From the IMG/VR virus record IMGVR_UViG_3300030108_005585, positions 1-31,999 of that record: DNA of 31,999 bases; one strand, 5' to 3'. The first letter of the stretch is position 1, and each line of letters begins with the position of its first letter. The notes beneath the pieces are model-generated. The model searched no databases. It saw only the letters and a program-made list of their open reading frames with translations, and was not told where the DNA came from. This DNA is from a virus. The translations under genes were made by a program, and so were the position numbers. This document shows positions 10,078 to 18,300 of this stretch, one piece after another.

Positions 10078-10084
10078 GTGTATT

Positions 10085-10468
10085 TTAATTGTTAGTATCA
10101 CAAAATATTGCCATAAAAATATATTCACAATCATAGAAACCATAATTGGTATTTACGGTATTATAATCAGCGTATGTATTAGTCACGTATATTGCCATAT
10201 TCTCAGATTGTAGTGCGTTGGTTACAGAGGGATCATAACTAGCTGATCCAACAGCACACGGATTTGACAATGTATTTAAAAAGTTCACTCTACCATATCC
10301 TGTGCCCAAATCTGTGAAGCCTGTAACACCAAATTTATTACGATCATCTTGTAAAACTCTCTGATCAAAATTTATCCAAGCTCTTGCTCTACCTTCAAAT
10401 ATTTGTGATGCTGTTGATTGATTACTACCAGTTGTATCTTGTAGTGTATTTACTTTAAGTGTTGACAT
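10085..10468 (-). CDS. Small fibre-like beta protein, paralogue of the preceding gene
   Basis: This 127-residue protein opens MSTLKVNTLQDTTGSNQ, a leader typical of marine phage fibre proteins and close to MSQLKVNS of the 184-residue gene at 11245-11799. Residues about 29-75 read RARAWINFDQR ... GVTGFTDLGTGYGRVNFLN ... CAVGSASYD. The 'ARAWxNF ... GxTDxGTGxxxxNF ... YxxxxSA' layout belongs to a short beta domain widespread in marine phage tail proteins. The upstream neighbour at 10473-10892 has the same layout (RAHAHFDG, DITDLGVGDYQLNF, YSVAGS), so the two are tandem paralogues with a 4-base spacer. No catalytic motif is visible. A decoration or receptor-contact subunit on a fibre is inferred. 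Confidence 0.75.
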   Translation of the reverse strand: MSTLKVNTLQDTTGSNQSTASQIFEGRARAWINFDQRVLQDDRNKFGVTGFTDLGTGYGRVNFLNTLSNPCAVGSASYDPSVTNALQSENMAIYVTNTYADYNTVNTNYGFYDCEYIFMAIFCDTNN

Positions 10469-10472
10469 AGTT

Positions 10473-10892
10473 TTAAGCTGAAATAATTACTCCCACGAAA
10501 CCATCCACTCTATGAGTTGAATCAAAATCTACAAAAAGTTCTACAACGAGTTTATCACTATATTGTGGAGATTTTGTATAAAGATTACAGTGATTATTTG
10601 GAGGAGGAGTTACTGGACCATTGGTGCTTCCAGCCACGGAATATTTTGCAGTTACAGTGCCACTATTATCTCTAATTTGATTTGTAAAATTAAGTTGATA
10701 ATCCCCAACTCCAAGATCAGTTATGTCAGTAACGTTGTAAAATGCAGATGAGTTAGAATTATTAGGATCTGAACCATCAAAATGTGCATGTGCTCTCACT
10801 AGTGTACCGATACTAGTACCCGAACTGTCTTCAAAGACTGGTGGAGTGTTTGCTGCAGGACTTTTAATTGTGCTTGTAATTAATGTGCTCAT
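10473..10892 (-). CDS. Small fibre-like beta protein, tandem paralogue
   Basis: This 139-residue protein starts MSTLITSTIKSPAANTPPVFED and carries VRAHAHFDG, then VTDITDLGVGDYQLNF and AKYSVAGS. This is the same short beta domain as in the 127-residue neighbour, with a proline patch (TPPPNNH) in place of part of its second half. The ATG overlaps the stop of the 119-residue gene in an ATGA (10889-10892), so translation is probably coupled. No Shine-Dalgarno sequence precedes it. I infer a small virion or fibre-tip protein; alternatives such as an assembly factor cannot be excluded. Confidence 0.75.
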   Translation of the reverse strand: MSTLITSTIKSPAANTPPVFEDSSGTSIGTLVRAHAHFDGSDPNNSNSSAFYNVTDITDLGVGDYQLNFTNQIRDNSGTVTAKYSVAGSTNGPVTPPPNNHCNLYTKSPQYSDKLVVELFVDFDSTHRVDGFVGVIISA

Positions 10893-11248
10893 GATTTTGG
10901 ATTTGAATCTTTTACTGATTTTACATGGTTAAACCAAGTTCCAGTACTATCTAGTTTACCTGCAACCATGTCATGATACAACATGTCCAATTGCTCACCA
11001 ATTTCAGAATATTTTGCCTTCCGAACTCGTTGATATTGTTTGTTGATATATTCTGTATTTAATCTAGATATTTCAGTGTTTAACTCTGCTTCAGTTGGCA
11101 TTGTTTGACCACCCTCAGAAACTGATGGTTCTAACCATTGAATATTAGAATAAGAATCACTACCATTAATTGTCCACTGAGATCCTGGTCTCAAAGACTC
11201 TAATGCTGCTGTAATTCCTGTATCCCATCCATCTCTTGTACTCGTCAT
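10889..11248 (-). CDS. Small conserved phage protein of tail-fibre neighbourhoods
   Basis: This 119-residue protein starts MTSTRDGWDTGITAALESLRPGSQW. Its N-terminal half mentions a WTINGSDSYSNIQWLEP strand region, and its C-terminal half is a helical segment with YINKQYQRVRKAKYSEIGEQ, LDMLYHDMVAGKL and TGTWFNHVKSVKDSNPK. The 'YxxIxxQLDMLYHD ... WFxxVKxVKxxxPK' tail is a familiar pattern in small proteins beside tail-fibre genes in many tailed phages. It overlaps the stop of the upstream 184-residue fibre-like gene by four bases (ATGA, 11245-11248) and the start of the downstream gene by four bases, so the three form a translationally coupled unit. Function is unproven; a fibre assembly or attachment role is inferred. 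Confidence 0.75.
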   Translation of the reverse strand: MTSTRDGWDTGITAALESLRPGSQWTINGSDSYSNIQWLEPSVSEGGQTMPTEAELNTEISRLNTEYINKQYQRVRKAKYSEIGEQLDMLYHDMVAGKLDSTGTWFNHVKSVKDSNPKS

Positions 11249-11799
11249 CCTGCTACCTCCATTGCTATTAAAGAAGAAGCTGCTGCAGCTTGATATATTA
11301 AAGTGCCATTAGTATCAGCAGGTGGTCGATTCATATGAAATGCATAAGAAGAATCTTGACATTGAACTTGCACCTTATATGTCAAAGCACTTGTTGTTGA
11401 TGGATCATCCAGTCCACAAAATCCTACTCCACCAGGCATATGATCAGTGTTGTAAGACCAACCAACTCCTTTATAGCAATGCCTTGGTCGATTTCCATCT
11501 GCATCTGCATTTAATTTATTATCCACACTACCATTTCTTAGAACACGAATTGCATTACCATGATCTAAATTATTTTGTCTAGTTCCTGCCATACCAAAAC
11601 AACACATAAGAAGAATCTTATTAGAATTAGAAAGAGGTGTAATAGTCACTTCAAAATTTGTGATGTCAACAAAACTTGTGCTACTTGTAGTAAAACGATC
11701 ACTTTTGAAAGTATGGACAACTTGAACAATACCACCACCAGAAGCTCCAGTTGGCACACCTGATACTGGGATAATGCTGTTAACTTTTAATTGACTCAT
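11245..11799 (-). CDS. Small beta-sandwich fibre-like protein
   Basis: This 184-residue protein begins MSQLKVNSIIPVSGVPTGAS followed by a Gly patch and IVQVVHTFKSDRFTTSSTSF, then VDITNFEVTITPLSNSNKIL. The 'K.VNSI.PV.G ... T.TS..FVD....VTITP.S.SNKIL' pattern is one I recognise from marine phage fibre proteins, where it forms a beta-sandwich ending a fibre or acting alone. The ORF has a strong Shine-Dalgarno (GGGAGGT) five bases before the ATG, the best-marked start in the small-gene cassette, so it is probably well expressed and leads the coupled group running down to 10085. A trimeric host-contact or fibre-tip protein is inferred. Four cysteines are present, unusual for such short beta proteins. 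Confidence 0.8.
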   Translation of the reverse strand: MSQLKVNSIIPVSGVPTGASGGGIVQVVHTFKSDRFTTSSTSFVDITNFEVTITPLSNSNKILLMCCFGMAGTRQNNLDHGNAIRVLRNGSVDNKLNADADGNRPRHCYKGVGWSYNTDHMPGGVGFCGLDDPSTTSALTYKVQVQCQDSSYAFHMNRPPADTNGTLIYQAAAASSLIAMEVAG

Positions 11800-11803
11800 A
11801 ACG

Positions 11804-11810
11804 ACCTCCC
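11804..11810 (-). promoter_or_regulatory. Strong ribosome binding site, GGGAGGT
   Basis: GGGAGGT lies four bases before the ATG at 11799 of the 184-residue fibre-like gene. Most genes of the window lack such a clear site, so this one probably sets the translation level of the coupled small-gene cassette. Confidence 0.75.
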
Positions 11811-11823
11811 TATATTATATATG

Positions 11824-14800
11824 CTATAAAATTGTAAAAGTAGAACCAGAATTAATTGTCAAAACAACACCATTTCCAATTGTATAAGGACCAAAAACTC
11901 CTCCATTTTTTGTGCCACTGACTGGGAACGTACTCGTTACCGTCAATGATGTCGGGTTTTGGAAAAATTTAGTTGCCTCTATGATATCACTCGTAGTATC
12001 ACCAGTGTTTTCTGTTGATTCTGTAGTATCATACCAAATATCACCTTCACAAACAGTATAACTTCCTCCACCTGATGTAGTTGGATCACTGGATTGAACA
12101 TATTTTGCACCATAAGCATTACTGGTTGTTCCAATACCAATAGTTGCAGTTCCTGAACTAACTACAACACCAATTGGTTCTTTACAAGTTCTCTCAGTTC
12201 TTGTAGGATCATTATCTGAATATTGTTTTACCTCTACATTAGTAAGACCAGTAGTATCGTCAGCGAATATGAGTGCATTACCACTGGAATTGACTTTTAC
12301 AGTTTTATTCGCAGTGAAAGAACTTGGAGTGTCACTTAAACCAAGAAAACTAAGATCTACTCCTGTGCCACCAGTGACTTGACCCCAACTCCATCCTCCT
12401 GAACCATCTGCCTTGATCACATAATTTGCAGTTCCAGTTCCATCACTACTATCTACAATTCCTCCTGGTTTCATTTGTGCAGCACTTAATCGGTTGGTGC
12501 TTGGATTAAATTGTAGATCATTATCACCATATAAAGGTAGATTAGTTCCAGTTGGATTTGAGGAAACGAATGTCAAATAATGTGCTCCAGCAGTGTCTCT
12601 TTGTGTTACTTTTACATTTTCTGCGTTTACTGCATCTGTAGCATTTGTTATTGTACCAGTAATCGTACCATTAATTGTATTAGCATATATTGTTCCCCAT
12701 CTATTATTAGTTGATCCCAAATCCAATGATCCATCAGTTACACTTGGAATAATACTCTTGGTCGGAGTAATTTGAGACGTATTGAAATTAACTATTTCTT
12801 GGTTGTTAGCCCATATTTCAAATTGACCATCACCATCTTGTGCAATACCAGTATCACTATCACCTATTACTAGAAAATGATCTACTGTAGAGTATAATGT
12901 CCCTGTTGTTTTTGGAGTGGCGTTTACTCCAATATTACCATTACTATCAATCTTTAATCTGTCTGCAGGAGATATTGAGTTTGATCCTGTGCGAACTAAA
13001 AATTCACTACGGGCAATTTTAACATGTTGGGTAAAAGTTCCTCCTCTATCTCCTGAAGCATAATCACCAAATTCGATATACTCAGCAGTTGTTACAGCAT
13101 CCTGATCATCATCTGTTGAAATTCTTAAATATCCAGCATTAGCAGAACCTTTCCATTCAATGTGAGCTCTATCATTTGCAGCGGTACCAGGACCAAATGT
13201 TATTCCACCGTCTGTTTTTCTTAATTCTAAAGTTCCAGCAACTGCATCATATCTTATATTAGTATTAGTCTTAATTGACTGATCAGCACCAGTGTCATTC
13301 GAAAAAAGTAAGTATCCATCCGTATCAGCAGTATCATCTGCCACATCAAGTAAGGAAGCTGATCCAGTAAGTTCAGCGGTAATATTATCTGCAGTTATAG
13401 TAGTAAAATAACCATGATTTATCTTATCACTAGATGATCCTATATTAATTGAACCACTCGGTATAATACTTTTCTTTGGATCAATTCCAGCAGTGCTGAA
13501 ATTAATTATTTCTACATTGTTAGCCCATATTTCAAATTCACCATCACCATCTTGTGCGATACCAGTATCACTATCACCTATTACTAGAAAATGATCAACC
13601 GTGCCATATAATGTTCCAGCTCCACCTGAAGTAACTGGAGTGGCGTTTACTCCAATATTACCATTACTATCGATGCGAAGTCTTTCACCACCAGCAGTAT
13701 CAAATGTAATTGTATCGGTTCCAAACTCAATTAAAGTATCTCCATCTCCACGATGTTTTATCTTACTGGGTATAGTTAAATCAGTGCCATTAAAAGTTAA
13801 ATTTGTTTCAGCATTTAATCCACCAGAACCTGTTGATGTAATGATTCTATTATTAGCATCATTTGTTATGGGTAGAGCACCAACAAATGATGTTGCTGTA
13901 AGTTGACCTGTATCAGAGTTAAATGTAAGATTACTACCACTCTTTGCTGCAAGGTCTCCAGTAGCAGCAGTAACGAATAGTGGGAAACATGTTGTGTCTG
14001 TTGACTCATCAGCAACAGAAACTTTAGCTGCTACATCTGCAGTACCTTGAAAAGCTCCATTAAATGTTTGTGCATAAACTGTTCTAAATCTATTATTTGC
14101 ATCTGTTCCCAAGTCATAAGTATCAGTGGCACCAGGTTTCAAATGGCCAGTGTCAGTAATACGAAGTCTTTCTACATTATATTGTTTAAATATAAATGGT
14201 CTTTTTGTTGCACTTACATCTTGATATGAATTAAATACTACACCTTCTGAATTAACAAGTGCGTAAAAGGCATTTAATGAATTGTTACTCCCATCTGGTT
14301 TACAATGAGTTAGTCTAATATTAGGTTCGTCTGCCCAAATTGTTAATTCATGATTAGGATTATTAGTTCCGATACCAACTGAACCATTAGAAGTTATACG
14401 AAGTTTTTCTGTTGCGTTTGTATAACCATTTGTGCTTCCTGTTGCAAAAGATATAAATCCATTAGTAATTGAATTTGCTATGGTAATTCCATTATGACCA
14501 CCAGCACCAACATAATCTACACCATGTCCTATCGCAGAGGCATTAATACCACCATCTTGCCTAAACACAATATATGGATTATCTTCTTCATTATTATTGT
14601 CAGTATCTGCTTCAAGAATTAACGTTGCATCTCCAGAAGTTCTTGATGAAATATGTACGGTTCCTTGTGGATTATTAAGTCCAATTCCCAAATTACCACT
14701 TGGATCAATGACCAGTCTATATGCAGTTGACGCCATGTCGTAAATATAGAAAGAATTATCTGGACTACCAGATGAACCTCTCGCTCCTAATTCCCAGTCA

Positions 14801-15342
14801 TTTCCATTTGTATATAATTTAAGTGTAGTTCTTGATGTAGCAGCAGTAGATTCTAAACTTAATATATCCCCACCACTATCTGATATAAATGCTTTACCTC
14901 TAATATCAAGTTTTTCAGCTGGACTATTAGTTCCAACACCAAACTTTCCGTCCTTATAAACTAAACCTGTGCTATCAACTTCTACACCATCATAACCACT
15001 TGTTTGACTACCAAAATGAACATAATGAGTTCCTGAATCAGATGTATCATCAGTTATGTTAATTGTATCTGCTTTATCAGTTGCAACATCATCATCAATT
15101 GTTCCCTTGAATGTTCCATAGTATTCATTAGCAGTTACAATACCAACTGCTAAAACATTTGTATTATTCTGTAACGATGTTTTAATATTTGAGGCAGTTG
15201 GATTTGTTGTTCCAATACCAACATCCCCACTAGAAACCTCAAGAGCTACATATGGGTTGGTAGTTCCTATTCCTATTCTATCTGCATTCTCTACGACTCT
15301 ACTATCATTAATGATGGTATCGCCTGATATTTTAATTGCCAT
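11824..15342 (-). CDS. Large repeat-built fibre-like protein
   Basis: This 1172-residue protein starts MAIKISGDTIINDSRVVENA and then runs through repeated 'IGIGTTNP', 'GNLGIGLNNPQGTVHIS', 'ERLRIDSNGNIGVNATP' units typical of phage fibres that form long trimeric stalks. About 37 residues of it (DHFLVIGDSDTGIAQDGDG and following FEIWANN) occur twice, near residues 579-615 and 820-855, with almost identical DNA. Unlike its neighbours it does not end in an S74 chaperone; it ends FGPYTIGNGVVLTINSG then STFTIL, a short hydrophobic beta cap of the type that closes many marine phage fibres. A GATAAATA late-promoter-like box lies 35 bases upstream of the ATG, and the Shine-Dalgarno sequence is weak. 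A long side or distal tail fibre is inferred; host-binding specificity cannot be read from the sequence. Confidence 0.85.
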   Translation of the reverse strand: MAIKISGDTIINDSRVVENADRIGIGTTNPYVALEVSSGDVGIGTTNPTASNIKTSLQNNTNVLAVGIVTANEYYGTFKGTIDDDVATDKADTINITDDTSDSGTHYVHFGSQTSGYDGVEVDSTGLVYKDGKFGVGTNSPAEKLDIRGKAFISDSGGDILSLESTAATSRTTLKLYTNGNDWELGARGSSGSPDNSFYIYDMASTAYRLVIDPSGNLGIGLNNPQGTVHISSRTSGDATLILEADTDNNNEEDNPYIVFRQDGGINASAIGHGVDYVGAGGHNGITIANSITNGFISFATGSTNGYTNATEKLRITSNGSVGIGTNNPNHELTIWADEPNIRLTHCKPDGSNNSLNAFYALVNSEGVVFNSYQDVSATKRPFIFKQYNVERLRITDTGHLKPGATDTYDLGTDANNRFRTVYAQTFNGAFQGTADVAAKVSVADESTDTTCFPLFVTAATGDLAAKSGSNLTFNSDTGQLTATSFVGALPITNDANNRIITSTGSGGLNAETNLTFNGTDLTIPSKIKHRGDGDTLIEFGTDTITFDTAGGERLRIDSNGNIGVNATPVTSGGAGTLYGTVDHFLVIGDSDTGIAQDGDGEFEIWANNVEIINFSTAGIDPKKSIIPSGSINIGSSSDKINHGYFTTITADNITAELTGSASLLDVADDTADTDGYLLFSNDTGADQSIKTNTNIRYDAVAGTLELRKTDGGITFGPGTAANDRAHIEWKGSANAGYLRISTDDDQDAVTTAEYIEFGDYASGDRGGTFTQHVKIARSEFLVRTGSNSISPADRLKIDSNGNIGVNATPKTTGTLYSTVDHFLVIGDSDTGIAQDGDGQFEIWANNQEIVNFNTSQITPTKSIIPSVTDGSLDLGSTNNRWGTIYANTINGTITGTITNATDAVNAENVKVTQRDTAGAHYLTFVSSNPTGTNLPLYGDNDLQFNPSTNRLSAAQMKPGGIVDSSDGTGTANYVIKADGSGGWSWGQVTGGTGVDLSFLGLSDTPSSFTANKTVKVNSSGNALIFADDTTGLTNVEVKQYSDNDPTRTERTCKEPIGVVVSSGTATIGIGTTSNAYGAKYVQSSDPTTSGGGSYTVCEGDIWYDTTESTENTGDTTSDIIEATKFFQNPTSLTVTSTFPVSGTKNGGVFGPYTIGNGVVLTINSGSTFTIL
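12803..12882 (-). repeat. Internal duplication in the 1172-residue fibre gene, copy 2
   Basis: This 80-base stretch matches 13517-13596 in 78 positions by my hand alignment. It encodes the VIGDSDTGIAQDGDG segment and surrounding residues. The similarity continues in a patchier form on both sides. Confidence 0.85.
13517..13596 (-). repeat. Internal duplication in the 1172-residue fibre gene, copy 1
   Basis: Partner of 12803-12882, 714 bases away in the same frame. A further match (GCGTTTACTCCAATATTACC on the plus strand) lies 723 bases apart, so a nine-base indel separates the two parts. Confidence 0.85.
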
Positions 15343-15376
15343 CTACCGTCTTCGTGTTTCCACTGGGTAATTTCTT

Positions 15377-18300
15377 TTATTTATCAATAAGACCTCTTAA
15401 TTCGTCAATTTGTTTTTGTTGATCTTTGACAGTTTCAATTAGCAATCCAATTAAACCACTATAATTGACAGATTTGACATCATCTCCACTTACAATTTCT
15501 GGTAATATTTTCTCTACATTCTGAGCTATGACACCCATGGATGGATCATTATCTTCCTTCCAATTAAATGTTACACCATCTATTTTTTTCACAGTCTCAA
15601 TTGGATTCTGAATTTGTTTTACATTTGTCTTTAATTTTAAATCTGAAAGTGAATCAAAATGAGTGGCAGCGACTGTTCCAGTCACTCTCATTTTATAAGT
15701 GGTCTGTGTATAATTACCACCAATGTTTACTTCACCAGTTGGTGTGATGCGAAGTCTTTGCTCTGGATCATCAGAATAACTAGCAGCAGATTTTGTCCAA
15801 AAAGTTATTGCTTTCCTAGCGTAAGTTCCACTACTAGTGAATTCAATTCTAGCAGAATCACCATCACCAATTAAACGTCTAGAAGCAATTCTTGGGTGTT
15901 CACCATTATCTGCGTGAAATAATAAATCAACTTCTACATTGGCAGCATTATTTGGACTTCCCAATCTGACAGCTGGATTTCTACCATCAATTAACTGATC
16001 ACCTTTAAATATTAAATCACCTCTACCTGCAAAACGAGCAGTACCAAATCCAACATTTAAAATATCACCATCTGGATCATTAATTCCAATACCAATATTA
16101 CCACCTGATGGATTTAAAAGAAGGTCATTATCACTAGAAAAATTATCTCCACCTGATCCCTGTTGCGATTGAATCGAATTTCGATAATTTTTAGTTCCAA
16201 ATTCTATTCTTCTGACTGCAGCTTGACCACCATCATTGTATAAACCACCTATATGTGCGTTAATTCCATCAGTTGCTGGTGATACAGTTTCAAGAGTACT
16301 ATCAGGATCACTAAGTCCGATTCCAACACTACCAGAAAAATAACCATCACCATTAGTCTTCACCCAGAAAGTATCAGTTAATGTTGCACCCTCTGCCGCT
16401 CTAAACGCAAATGTTTTCGCTGCATTGGTATAAGGATCCAACACCATGAAACCAGCGTTATTGGTATTATCAGTCCTGAAGTCAAAACTATTACGAACAA
16501 CAACACCACTTCTTAATGAAGTTGATTGAATATCAACATTAGTTTGATAAGATCTTCCACCAGTAGTAACGTTGTCATTAAAAGCACCTGCGACTATGGT
16601 GGTAATACCAGCAATTTGTAATCCACCATTATTATCAATACCTGACCTAGCAGTGATGATCCCAATAGAATCGATATTAGTTACATCATCATAAGTTAAA
16701 GTTCCTAATATTAATACATCTTGCTCAAATCGTGCATCATCCATAAAAGTAGATAAACCCGTTACTTTTAACTGTTGCGTTATTAAATTTTCTTGTGTTG
16801 TATTAACTTCTCCAATAAATTCGTTTGCATAAATCTTATCCCAAGGTGCACTTGAAGCACCTATATCTTGACCAGTTCCAGTTCTAAGTAAATTACCCGT
16901 AACATCTATACCATTAGCACTGGTAGCTAACCTTTTGGTACCAGTTGCATTCCAATATAATTCTGTAGCTCCATCATTTACACCACGAATCCAATTATTG
17001 CCATCGGTGTGCTCAAGAATTAAATTATCACTTGATTGAATATAAAGATGACTACCATCAGTGCTATTTTCGTGTTTAATGTAACTATGAGATTCGGTTG
17101 AATAAATTTCAAGATCTTTAGTATTACCACCATCAGCACCAAATACTGCCTTGGCACGAGTTACAAATTTTAAAGAACCAGCATCATGATCAAATCTGAT
17201 AGATGTTATTCCACTAGATCCATTAAAAAATACATCATTATTAAATGTGGAGATACCAGAAACTAATAAGTTAGATCCTATTCCAACTTCACCACTTAAT
17301 GTAGAAATACCTGAAACAAGTAGAGTATCAGTATCAGTTAAACCAGTAACCGTAACACCGACTCCAGATGTTTCGAATTTTCTACTACCATCATATCTCA
17401 ATTCAACACGGCCACCCTCGAAGAACCTTGCCATGTCTTCGGTTTCACCAGCATTTCTTATTGCAACTTCATTGGATAATATAACAAGATCTCCTGTTCC
17501 AGTATCTTGAATGTAACTATGTTGATCTGCCGAGGTTGGATCAAAAGGAGATTGTCCATGATATATTTGAAAATCCGCACTATTTCCAAATTTTAATTTT
17601 GCATTAGCAATAAACTTAAGAGAATCATCTGATTTATCAAATGTAATCGATGAAATTCCGCTTGTTCCATGAAACTCAACATCATCAGAGAAAGTTGAAA
17701 CACCAGATACATTTAAGTCTTGAGTAAAGGAAGAATTTGTAGTTACAATACCGACAGCTAACTTAACGGTATTTGAAGAGGTAACTGCTGCATTAGGATC
17801 TGTGGTTCCGATACCAACATTACCCAGTAAGTGTCCTCCTCTAGAGGACATAAGATAACCTATTTGAATTGCGGAATTTCCAGCTGCCTTATATGTTGAA
17901 TCAGAAACAAAGTTCCAAACACCACCTGTACCATATCCATATTGATTATCATCTTGATGCCAGATATGGTCTATATTATTACCACTTAGACCTTGACTCG
18001 GTGATCCAATGTTAGCAATTAATGCATTATTATTAAAATGAATATTTTTTGATGTTATTATTCCAGTTACAAATAAATTAGTAAGGATACCAACTGATTC
18101 ACTAAATGTTGAAACTCCTGATTGAACATGTATACCATTTCCAAATGTTGCGATACCAACGAAGGTTGATACTCCTGTCACTTTTAATTGATTAACTTCT
18201 AAATTTTCTTGCGTTGTTTGTATCTGACCTATAAATTCATCAGCATAAATTTTATTCCAACTAAAACTACCACTCTCTCCTATATTTCCACCCTTATGAG

